Assembly: GCA_020832365.1 (NCBI GenBank)
Contig: JAFIEX010000010.1
Coordinates: 1-32,499 of the forward strand
Length of the DNA: 32,499 nt
Direction: 5' to 3'
Origin: Crocinitomicaceae bacterium
GTDB lineage: Bacteria > Bacteroidota > Bacteroidia > Flavobacteriales_D > Crocinitomicaceae
A program made the position numbers and the translations under genes. The notes under the pieces are model-generated. The model was not told the origin of the DNA, did no database searches, and saw nothing but the letters and a program-made list of their open reading frames with translations. Below, piece after piece: positions 1 through 7,063 of the stretch; position 1 is the first letter of the stretch; each line of letters opens with the position of its first letter.

Positions 1-436
1 AGTTTGGTGTGCCTGCTTCTTGATCGAAACAATACAAATATTTTAATGCAGGCAGGTCATCTTTGATACTGTTTATTTTATCGTACAACTCTTTGGTGCC
101 CGTTGCGCAAAGTTTAATATTCGCATCTGAAAAAATAAACTTGTAATCTTTTACAGAAATATTGGGATAAATTGGCACGCCTATGGCTCCCACCTGCTGA
201 ATTGCAATATCCATGATGTTCCACTCTACTCGGTTGGCAGAAACTAATCCAACTTTATCGCCTGGAGTAATACCTAATGCAACTAATCCTCGCGCATTTT
301 CGTTCACTTTTTCAATAAACCCTTTGGTGCTCAAAGATTCCCATTTTCCATTGATTTTACTGGAAAACATGGTGTCTTGAGGGAAATTTTCCAATTGGAA
401 ATAGGGTATGTCAAATAGTCTTTTTATTGCTTCCAT
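1..436 (-). CDS. Long-chain acyl-CoA synthetase (AMP-forming), N-terminal part, truncated by window edge
   Basis: Absent from the ORF track because the stop lies outside the window. I translated it by hand: 145 codons stay open from an ATG at 436 to base 1, starting MEAIKRLFDIPYFQLENF. The stretches NRVEWNIMDIAIQQVGAIGV and VPIYPNISVKDYKFIFSDA are typical of the N-terminal domain of the FadD15/FAA1-type (COG1022) acyl-AMP synthetases. These activate long-chain fatty acids to acyl-CoA with ATP. The P-loop (TSGTTGxPKG) and the AMP-binding core would lie downstream, outside the window, so completeness cannot be judged. It is transcribed divergently from the DksA-like gene across a 383-base gap. 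A weak TATATTGG on the minus strand near 465-472 could be its -7 element. The family is fairly sure; the chain-length specificity is unknown. Confidence 0.85.
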   Translation of the reverse strand, partial: MEAIKRLFDIPYFQLENFPQDTMFSSKINGKWESLSTKGFIEKVNENARGLVALGITPGDKVGLVSANRVEWNIMDIAIQQVGAIGVPIYPNISVKDYKFIFSDANIKLCATGTKELYDKINSIKDDLPALKYLYCFDQEAGTPN

Positions 437-819
437 TTTCGTTGTTTTTTAGTTTCTAGCTTACCAATATAAGTAAAAAATATTTTCGAAGATTAATATT
501 GTACTTTTAATTAACAGTCTTTTACAAAAGTAGTTTGTTGTATTGAAAGTCTATTCGATGAAATACAACACGTTACACATGATGATATCCTTAAGTTTGA
601 GCATAAAAAATTCAATATTATTGTTTAAAACCGTTGCTTCTTGTAATAGGTGTAAAAATAAGAAAGATAAAAAATAGTTGTTAAAACACTTTTGGTCGGT
701 TGTAAACAAAAATTAATTCGCCTATTAGTAAAAAAATTATATGTGTTTGCAAAACGAAAATAACTTATATTTGTTCGCCTTAGAGCAAAACGTTTAGCAT
801 TTAACTTATTTAGCAATAT
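437..819. other. Non-coding divergent intergenic region
   Basis: A 383-base AT-rich stretch between the acyl-CoA synthetase (minus) and the DksA-like gene (plus). I see no convincing coding sequence; the 63-residue ORF at 625-816 has no recognisable motif and overlaps the promoter of the next gene. Apart from that promoter I recognise no RNA gene or repeat. Confidence 0.6.
746..773 (+). promoter_or_regulatory. Bacteroidota-type promoter for the DksA-like/lspA operon
   Basis: TTTG at 746-749 and TATATTTG at 766-773 match the Bacteroidota primary sigma consensus (TTTG and TAnnTTTG), with a 16-base spacer that is slightly short. Transcription would begin near 780, leaving a leader of about 40 nt before the ATG at 820. 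Confidence 0.55.
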
Positions 820-1203
820 ATGAGCAAAGAAAAAACAAGGTATTCAGATGAGGAGTTGCAAGAATTCAAAGAGTTGATTTTAAGCAAGCTCGAAGAAGCG
901 AAAGAAGATTTAGCGTTGTTAAAGGCGTCATTATCACATAGCGATAATCACGGAACTGACGACACTGGTCGGTCTTTTAATATGATGGAAGATGGGTCTG
1001 AAACACTTTCTAGGGAAGAGATGGCACAGTTAGCTGTTCGACAAGAAAAATTCATTACCAGTTTGAATAATGCACTGATAAGAATTGAAAATAAGACTTA
1101 TGGTATTTGCAGACAAACAGGAAAGTTGATTCGTAAAGAAAGATTGCGTTTGGTGCCACATGCTACTTTGAGTATCGAAGCTAAGAATTCACAGCCTGAT
1201 TAA
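820..1203 (+). CDS. DksA/TraR family protein with degenerate zinc finger
   Basis: A 127-residue protein of the TraR/DksA family, whose members bind the RNA polymerase secondary channel and modulate transcription. Residues ~8-40 and ~60-93 look like the two arms of the family coiled-coil hairpin. The C-terminal part, YGICRQTGKLIRKERLRLVP, aligns with the DksA zinc finger (YGxCxxCGxxIxxxRLxAxP), but only C97 remains of the four zinc cysteines. From memory of the family, loss of these cysteines is common in Bacteroidota homologues, which are often encoded just before lspA as here. The lspA start follows 11 bases after the stop, so the two are probably cotranscribed. Whether it responds to ppGpp or redox cannot be read from the sequence. 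Confidence 0.88.
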   Translation: MSKEKTRYSDEELQEFKELILSKLEEAKEDLALLKASLSHSDNHGTDDTGRSFNMMEDGSETLSREEMAQLAVRQEKFITSLNNALIRIENKTYGICRQTGKLIRKERLRLVPHATLSIEAKNSQPD

Positions 1204-1214
1204 AACTTCTCAAA

Positions 1215-1874
1215 ATGGCTGTAATGAAAAAACACTTCTTGCTTTCTTTGGGGATTATAATTTTATTATTAATCATCGATCAGGCAGTTAAAATTTGGGT
1301 GAAAACATCTTTTCATTACAGTGACCCAAGTATACCACTTATAGGTCAGTGGTTTCGTTTGAACTATGTTGAAAATCAAGGTATGGCCTTTGGAGCAACA
1401 CTAGGTGGCGGCATGTGGGGGAAGCTGCTGTTGTCAGTTTTTAGAGTTGTTGCCATTTCATTTATTGGCTATTATATCTACAAGCGCATTCGCAACGGTG
1501 CATCTAAAGAGTTTATTATTGTGGCTTCTTTAGTTCTAGCTGGTGCCATTGGCAACTTATTAGACTCAATGTTTTATGACTTCATTTTTGAATTTGATGC
1601 CTGTGTGCCATTTAATCATTTAGATGGTTCTGGCATTGTTGCTACTTGTGAAATTTTTGGCTATGTGGATGAAATTGAGGTTAGACACCAAGGCTTTTTA
1701 TTTGGAAACGTTGTAGACATGTTTCAATTTTATGTAAGCTGGCCTTCATGGGTGCCATGGCTAGGAGGTTCACAGGTTTTTCCTGCTGTATGGAACGTAG
1801 CCGACGGAGCAATTTCCGTTGGGGTAATTTATGTGTTGTTTAGGCAAAAACATTTCTTCCCAAAAGAAGCCTAG
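1215..1874 (+). CDS. lspA: Lipoprotein signal peptidase (signal peptidase II)
   Basis: A 219-residue inner-membrane aspartyl protease that removes the signal peptide of diacylglyceryl-modified prolipoproteins. Hydrophobic segments near 8-26, 68-90, 99-115 and 196-210 fit the four-helix LspA fold. The two catalytic aspartates are visible in GAIGNLLDS (D117) and VWNVADGAIS (D197), and the NQGMAFG motif (N54-G60) matches the family's conserved Asn region. The protein is longer than enterobacterial LspA because of an insert of roughly 35-40 residues between the two catalytic motifs, which I recall as usual in Bacteroidota. The ATG at 1215 and the one at 1224 (MKKHFLL) are both possible starts. 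Its likely substrates in this window are the lipobox proteins at 9977, 11314 and 31112. Confidence 0.95.
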   Translation: MAVMKKHFLLSLGIIILLLIIDQAVKIWVKTSFHYSDPSIPLIGQWFRLNYVENQGMAFGATLGGGMWGKLLLSVFRVVAISFIGYYIYKRIRNGASKEFIIVASLVLAGAIGNLLDSMFYDFIFEFDACVPFNHLDGSGIVATCEIFGYVDEIEVRHQGFLFGNVVDMFQFYVSWPSWVPWLGGSQVFPAVWNVADGAISVGVIYVLFRQKHFFPKEA

Positions 1875-1889
1875 TAAAGCTTTTATCCA

Positions 1890-3341
1890 TTAGCTGTACT
1901 TAACAAATATGTTTTTAGGCTCTGTAAAAAATCTTAGCGCTTCCCACCCGCCTTCTCTTCCAACACCAGAAGATTTTACACCACCGAAAGGAGTTCTTAA
2001 GTCTCTAACGAGCCAAGCATTAATCCAAACAATACCTGCTTGGATATTATCTGCCATGCGATGTGCTCGCTCTAAATTAGTCGTCCAAATGGTAGCACTC
2101 AGACCATAATCTGTTGAATTAGCCATCATTAAGGCTTCCTCTTCGGTATCAAATGGTGTAATGGTTACTACAGGACCAAATATTTCTTCTTGGTTAGTAC
2201 GACAATTATAAGCTAGTCCTTCAATAACCGTTGGCGCAATATAATATCCTTCATCATAAGGAGCATCTAACTGAACACGATGACCACCAGTGAGAACTGT
2301 ACCGCCCTCTTGTTTTGCTAATTCAATATAGCTCAAAACCTTTTCCATGTGTGGTTTAGAAACAACCGCTCCTAAATGCGCCTGTGGATCATCTGGATAG
2401 GAAACCTTACTTTTTTGCACTTTAGCTACAAAAGCATTCTTAAATTTTTCATAAATTCCTCTTTGCACAAATATGCGTGACCCACACAAACAAATTTGAC
2501 CTTGATTAGCAAAGCTTGAGCGCATTGTAGTAGCAAGCATTTCATCAAAATCACAATCATCAAAAATGATGTTTGGATTTTTTCCTCCTAATTCTAAAGA
2601 TAGTTTTTTGAACATGGGTGCTGCAATACTTGCTATGGTCTTTCCAGTACTTGTGCCTCCAGTAAACGAAATAGCCTTAGTTAATGGATGACGCACAATG
2701 GCGTCGCCTGTTTTGTGACCAAAACCATGCACTATGTTTAATACGCCCTTTGGAAATTGTATTTCATCCATAACCTTACACAATAGGAAGGCCGTATATG
2801 GTGTAACTTCAGATGGTTTAGCCACAACACAGTTCCCAGCAGCTAGTGCGGGAGCTATTTTCCAAGTAAATAAATATAGAGGCAGGTTCCATGGTGAAAT
2901 ACAACCAACGACGCCTATGGGTTTTCTAAGCGTATAATTGACCCCTGTTCCCACCATGTAGTGAGATTCGGAAGCATAATGGATAATTGCTGTGGCAAAG
3001 AAGCTAAAGTTTTGCACTGCTCTTGGAATATCAACATGTGCAGCTAACTTAAGTGGCTTTCCATTATCCTTGCTTTCTGCTGCTACAAACAAGTCCATTT
3101 TTGCTGCGATACCATTGGCCAAACGCTGCAACCACTCGCTCCTTTCTTCATTGCTAAGCTTTGACCAACTTGAAAAAGCTGTTTGTGCCGCATCAACTGC
3201 CCTATTAACATCATCTTCATCAGAATCGGGAATCCAGGAATAGGGTTTACCCGTTGCGGGTGCGATATTTTCAAAAAAATTACCTGAGCTTGCTGCTTGA
3301 AACTCTCCATTAATATAGTTTAATAGCTTTTCCATATTCAA
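1890..3341 (-). CDS. Aldehyde dehydrogenase, ALDH8 / 2-aminomuconate (or 2-hydroxymuconate) semialdehyde dehydrogenase-like
   Basis: A 483-residue NAD(P)-dependent aldehyde dehydrogenase of normal length. Visible motifs are the oxyanion-hole Asn in PWNLP (N152), FTGGTSTGK in the Rossmann region (227-234), the general base E250 in LELGGKNP, the catalytic C284 in GQIC, and EEIFGPVV. The C-terminal WLVRDLRTPFGGVKSSGVGR resembles ALDH8A1 and the aminomuconic/hydroxymuconic semialdehyde dehydrogenases of the kynurenine and catechol meta-cleavage routes. That suggests a role in tryptophan catabolism. No other kynurenine-pathway gene lies in the window, so the substrate is inferred from similarity. 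The gene ends 15 bases from lspA (convergent) and lies 68 bases after the tocopherol-cyclase-like gene, with which it may be cotranscribed. The start could be M1 or M3. Confidence 0.9.
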   Translation of the reverse strand: MNMEKLLNYINGEFQAASSGNFFENIAPATGKPYSWIPDSDEDDVNRAVDAAQTAFSSWSKLSNEERSEWLQRLANGIAAKMDLFVAAESKDNGKPLKLAAHVDIPRAVQNFSFFATAIIHYASESHYMVGTGVNYTLRKPIGVVGCISPWNLPLYLFTWKIAPALAAGNCVVAKPSEVTPYTAFLLCKVMDEIQFPKGVLNIVHGFGHKTGDAIVRHPLTKAISFTGGTSTGKTIASIAAPMFKKLSLELGGKNPNIIFDDCDFDEMLATTMRSSFANQGQICLCGSRIFVQRGIYEKFKNAFVAKVQKSKVSYPDDPQAHLGAVVSKPHMEKVLSYIELAKQEGGTVLTGGHRVQLDAPYDEGYYIAPTVIEGLAYNCRTNQEEIFGPVVTITPFDTEEEALMMANSTDYGLSATIWTTNLERAHRMADNIQAGIVWINAWLVRDLRTPFGGVKSSGVGREGGWEALRFFTEPKNIFVKYS

Positions 3342-3409
3342 AAAAATGAAGGCTAAAGTTAATTAAATTCATCTGAATTGATGATTTTTGATGCTTTCCT
3401 TTTTAATTA

Positions 3410-4357
3410 TCAACGCATTTCCCAAGTGGCCAAATTAGTGAAAAGCACTGTTTCTTTTCCGGTATGCTCTTGAATGTATATGGAGGTTGGGGCTTTTATG
3501 TGCTCAACCACATTGTTTTCCATATTGCCGTTAAATGGCCCTTTTAAGGTTACGGGAGTCCCGTTTTTATAATGAATCTTTACAAGGACACTTTTGTTTT
3601 CCAACTCTATGGATTTTGTCTCAGCCTCGGATTTGATTCTGGTGTTTCCTGTTCGAAAAACATGGGTTTTTCCATCGTGCTTTAAATACCCTAAGTGCTG
3701 TTTGGTTTTCCAACCTAAAAATTTTGGCTCTGCCTGAGCAATTAAAATAGATGTATTGGCACAATTTTCGAAGCAATTGGCATGCAACCAAAAATAATGA
3801 TCCGGAAAATCTTGCCCCCAACTTGTTTCAGCATAATAGGTAAACGCTCCATGGAAAACTTGATTTTGGTAAATGATTGTTCCACGCAGTATTTGATCCG
3901 AACACAAAACTTCGTGTTTGCAATCTACAAAAGGAACAAATTTTTTAAGCCCAATAAAAGAGGTTTGCTCAGATCGATTCAAATGACTAGCCAACTCACA
4001 CTCCATTTGAATGTTTGGTAAATTCATGAAAAGCTGCTTTTTTGTAAAGTAGTTTTTCCCAATTTGAACTCGTTTTTTTGTGATAATTAAATCATCAATT
4101 GGAAAACGAAAAAAATGTTGTTTCCCATCGACAGCAGAGGCAACTTGAATAAATGCAAATTTATTTTTTTTATTTGCAATATAACCAAAAATCACCAAGA
4201 AAAAAGTTTTGGTTTCTGGGCAAGTCAGTTTATGATACCAACCTTCAAAATAGGGCTTTCCAAGCATTTTATTCCACAGGGCTGATTTCGTCAGATTATT
4301 TTGTGAAATATCGTTTAAATGCCATGCCATATCAGATCGGAGTTTGAAGACAAACAC
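3410..4357 (-). CDS. Tocopherol cyclase-like protein
   Basis: A 315-residue protein resembling the tocopherol cyclase (VTE1) family. Two hallmarks are seen: GKPYFEGWYHKL near residues 33-44, and AETSWGQDFPDHYFWLHANCFEN near 175-198, matching the Trp/Asn-rich core that lines the plant cyclase cavity. In plants and cyanobacteria this family closes the chromanol ring of tocopherol. The host here looks non-photosynthetic and no homogentisate-pathway gene is nearby, so the true substrate is unknown and may be another lipid or quinone. There is no signal peptide. M10 (MAWHLNDI, start at 4330) is an alternative start and makes a more family-like N-terminus. It is divergent from the alkaline phosphatase gene, with a perfect palindrome between them. 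Confidence 0.75.
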   Translation of the reverse strand: MFVFKLRSDMAWHLNDISQNNLTKSALWNKMLGKPYFEGWYHKLTCPETKTFFLVIFGYIANKKNKFAFIQVASAVDGKQHFFRFPIDDLIITKKRVQIGKNYFTKKQLFMNLPNIQMECELASHLNRSEQTSFIGLKKFVPFVDCKHEVLCSDQILRGTIIYQNQVFHGAFTYYAETSWGQDFPDHYFWLHANCFENCANTSILIAQAEPKFLGWKTKQHLGYLKHDGKTHVFRTGNTRIKSEAETKSIELENKSVLVKIHYKNGTPVTLKGPFNGNMENNVVEHIKAPTSIYIQEHTGKETVLFTNLATWEMR

Positions 4358-4408
4358 AATTCGACGACAAAAGTTTCAATGTTTAGATAAATTGCAATCA
4401 ATTCAGTT

Positions 4409-4424
4409 TTAAGTTTAAACTTAA
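4409..4424. promoter_or_regulatory. Perfect 16-bp palindrome between divergent genes (candidate operator)
   Basis: TTAAGTTTAAACTTAA reads identically on both strands. It lies 52 bases from the longer start of the tocopherol-cyclase-like gene and 111 bases before the alkaline phosphatase ATG. It has no spacer and no following T-run, so a dimeric regulator site is more likely than a terminator. In AT-rich DNA a chance palindrome is possible. Confidence 0.35.
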
Positions 4425-4534
4425 GAAAGTTCATTTGTTGTGCTTTCGCTTTTTCGCCAAAGTTTCTAAATTTAGTTACAAAAAATTAATTTTGAATTAA
4501 ATTACCATTCGGAAGCAAAATATAATTTTAACGC

Positions 4535-5947
4535 ATGAATCGTAGAAAATTTATTCGCACCTCTGGACTTTTGGGTTTCGGAGCGGCCATGACAACACCA
4601 GTTTTTGGACAAACCCAAAATCAGTTACTCACTTCATTAGACAAGAGCTTTCAAAAAAGTGCAAAGAACATTATTTTCTTGGTAAGTGATGGGATGAGCA
4701 TTGGCACCTTAAAAATGGCCGATATTTTGATTCAACAGCGAGAAGGTAGAAAAAGCTATTGGATGCAAGCCTATGCTGATAATCTGGTGAAGCGGGCTTT
4801 AATGGATACCTCATCGGCCGATTCTATGGTTACAGATTCAGCGGCAGCGGGTTCGGCATGGGGAGGAGGAAGTCGTGTGCCCAATGGAAAGCTAAACATG
4901 GATGCCGAAGGAAATAAATTCACGCCGATTCTACAAAAATTCAAAAAGCAGCATAAAGCTGTGGGCTGTGTGACTACTGTGCCCATTACTCACGCCACTC
5001 CAGCCTCTTTTTGTGTGACGCAGCCTCACCGCTCCATGCAAGAAGAAATCGCGGAAGATTACCTAGCACTTCGTTTTGATGTTATGCTGGGAGGAGGGGC
5101 TAAATACTTCAAAAAAAACACTCGAAAAGATGGCAAAGACTTATTGAAATCATTTAAGGATGCTGGGTTCTATGTTGCAGAAGATAAAAATAATTTAAAC
5201 GCATTAAAATCAGAAAACAAACCTGTTTTAGGCGTTTTCGACGAAGAGGGACTACCCTACACCATCGATCAAATGGCAGATGCCACATTGCAAAAGGCTA
5301 TTCCTACTTTAGCAGAAATGACCAAATTCGCTATCGATAGCATGAAAGACAACGCAAATGGCTTTGTTTTGCAAGTCGAAGCAGGAAAAGTGGATTGGGC
5401 GGCACATGCTAACGATACGGCGGCCATTTTATATGATCAAGTAGCTTTTGACGATGCGGTAAAAGTTGCATTGGACTTTGCTCAACAAGACCAGAACACT
5501 TTAGTTATTATTACCACAGACCATGGAAATGCTAATCCAGGACTGTTTTATGGTAAAAATGTAGCCGAAAGTTTTCAACGTGTAATAGATGCCAAACAAT
5601 CCAATGAGTGGATTTTAAAAGAGGTGAATCGTTCGTCTTCTATTCAACAAATTGTAGAAAGAGTAGAACACGCATCCAATTGTAAACTTTCCGATGGTGA
5701 AGCACTCGAATTAATGGGGTTTTTGAAATCTGTTGATCCCGACCAAATATACAACCCTTATCGCCTGCCATTTGCAGATTTGGCAAAATTACAGCAACGC
5801 TATACACAGGTTGGCTGGGCAGCCACCAATCACTCCGCAGATTTTGTAGAGCTTGCTATGTATGGACCAGGAAGTGAAGCTTTGGTGCCGTTCGTAAACA
5901 ACTACGAGCTACACGATTTCATGTTAGCAGTTACTGGAACAAAATAG
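4535..5947 (+). CDS. Alkaline phosphatase (PhoA family), Tat-exported
   Basis: A 470-residue metal-dependent phosphomonoesterase acting outside the cytoplasm. The N-terminus MNRRKFIRTSGLLGFGAAM is a twin-arginine signal, with probable cleavage after VFG (residue ~25). The PhoA-family active site is complete: metal ligand D52 in VSDGM, nucleophile S102 in TDSAAAGSAWGG, T155 in THATPASF, E282/D287/H291 in VEAGKVDWAAH, D329-H330 in TTDHGN, and H433 in TNHSADF. The E-x4-D-x3-H spacing equals that of E. coli PhoA. Tat export of a folded, metal-loaded enzyme is common in marine phosphatases. It would release phosphate from organic esters, and regulation by phosphate limitation is expected, but I could not identify a Pho box. 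It ends 12 bases from the convergent AI-2E permease gene. Confidence 0.93.
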   Translation: MNRRKFIRTSGLLGFGAAMTTPVFGQTQNQLLTSLDKSFQKSAKNIIFLVSDGMSIGTLKMADILIQQREGRKSYWMQAYADNLVKRALMDTSSADSMVTDSAAAGSAWGGGSRVPNGKLNMDAEGNKFTPILQKFKKQHKAVGCVTTVPITHATPASFCVTQPHRSMQEEIAEDYLALRFDVMLGGGAKYFKKNTRKDGKDLLKSFKDAGFYVAEDKNNLNALKSENKPVLGVFDEEGLPYTIDQMADATLQKAIPTLAEMTKFAIDSMKDNANGFVLQVEAGKVDWAAHANDTAAILYDQVAFDDAVKVALDFAQQDQNTLVIITTDHGNANPGLFYGKNVAESFQRVIDAKQSNEWILKEVNRSSSIQQIVERVEHASNCKLSDGEALELMGFLKSVDPDQIYNPYRLPFADLAKLQQRYTQVGWAATNHSADFVELAMYGPGSEALVPFVNNYELHDFMLAVTGTK

Positions 5948-5959
5948 AAAAGTTCTGCG

Positions 5960-6991
5960 CTAATCGAGGTTACCATCTTTGGACATCATGATGGCTATGG
6001 GCCTTAATCTTGGAATTTTAGAAAAGGCAATTACAAGAATAATCATTAATGGAACACTTAAAAACATGCCGATAATTCCCCAGATAGCACCCCAAAAAGA
6101 CAACGACAGTATGATCACAAGGGGACTTAAGTTCACATGGTTGCTCATCAACTTTGGGTCTATGAAGTTGCCTATAACTACCTGAATTGTACCGATAGAG
6201 AAAAGCACCAATAGCGCCGGTCCAAAGCTGCCGAATTGCAACAAACTAAATACAAAAGGAATAAAAGTAGCAATGTAAGAACCTAAAATCGGGATATAGT
6301 TAAATAGGAATATGATGAAAGCCCAAAAAACAGGGAAATCAACACCTGTCAATAGTAACACAAAATAACTTAGAACACCTGTAAGAAGGCAAATTAATGT
6401 TTTTAAACCCAAATATTTTGCAATAGATAAATCTACTTTTTTGAAAAGCTTGAAAGTTTCTTCAAAATCATAGTTTTCCGGAAAAACTTTTCTAAGCTTG
6501 GAACGAAAAGAAGGTTCTTCAAGAACGATAAAAATGGTGTAAACGAATACGATAAATATTGTTCCTATTATACCTGTGGAATAATTGAATAAAGGTAGAA
6601 AAAAGGATTTCAAATCGATTTCTTCATAATAAATAATGAGCGTTGCCATGACATCCACGTTAAATTGCTCATTCAGATTTTGAATAATCGTATCAAATTT
6701 ATTGGTGTAGTCTTCAATAGAATTAGCTAGCATTTTAAAATTGACATAAACCAAATTAATAACAAAGTTGATAACAATTAAAATCACAAGGAACGAGAAA
6801 ATGTTTTTCACCCACTCTGGCAACCATTTACTAGCTAGCGGTATTCTATTGATTAGCAGCTTGATGTTTTTCATGATAAACCATAAAAAAAGCGCAAAGA
6901 CCAATGGAATTAAAAAATCCTTACCAACCCATAGTACGAATACACTTGCAATAGCAATAATAAAGAAATAGCTTACGTTTCTGGCGCTCAT
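5960..6991 (-). CDS. AI-2E family transporter (PerM/TqsA-like permease)
   Basis: A 343-residue polytopic membrane protein of the AI-2E transporter family. Hydrophobic segments occur near 8-26, 30-38, 60-82, 137-156, 197-222, 224-250, 256-275 and 295-325. The family signature is visible as LFNYIPILGSYIATFIPFVF near 229-248. Members are annotated as AI-2 exporters or Na+/H+ antiporter-like permeases, but few have been assayed, so the substrate is left open. A good TAnnTTTG element (TAACTTTG, minus strand 7051-7058) sits about 60 bases upstream, inside the gap after the ATPase stop codon. This suggests its own promoter in addition to any readthrough from the ATPase gene. Confidence 0.9.
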   Translation of the reverse strand: MSARNVSYFFIIAIASVFVLWVGKDFLIPLVFALFLWFIMKNIKLLINRIPLASKWLPEWVKNIFSFLVILIVINFVINLVYVNFKMLANSIEDYTNKFDTIIQNLNEQFNVDVMATLIIYYEEIDLKSFFLPLFNYSTGIIGTIFIVFVYTIFIVLEEPSFRSKLRKVFPENYDFEETFKLFKKVDLSIAKYLGLKTLICLLTGVLSYFVLLLTGVDFPVFWAFIIFLFNYIPILGSYIATFIPFVFSLLQFGSFGPALLVLFSIGTIQVVIGNFIDPKLMSNHVNLSPLVIILSLSFWGAIWGIIGMFLSVPLMIILVIAFSKIPRLRPIAIMMSKDGNLD

Positions 6992-7050
6992 GAAATTAAT
7001 TATTAAACATTTCAGCAGTGTTTTTGAAATTTGGATTTATCTCGCTGAAT

Positions 7051-7058
7051 CAAAGTTA
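7051..7058 (-). promoter_or_regulatory. Candidate -7 element for the AI-2E permease gene
   Basis: TAACTTTG on the minus strand matches TAnnTTTG exactly. The -33 partner is not clear, as the expected position falls in the 3' end of the ATPase gene without a clean TTTG. The inferred leader is about 55 nt. Confidence 0.35.
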
Positions 7059-7063
7059 GCCAA

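Noticed and set aside
625-816. 63-residue minus-strand ORF in the first intergenic region
   Set aside because: It is low-complexity and aromatic/basic-rich, has no recognisable motif, and covers the promoter of the DksA-like gene. It is best explained as AT-rich chance.
2992-3310. ORFs opposite to and in another frame of the aldehyde dehydrogenase
   Set aside because: The aldehyde dehydrogenase is intact with all catalytic motifs; these are shadows.
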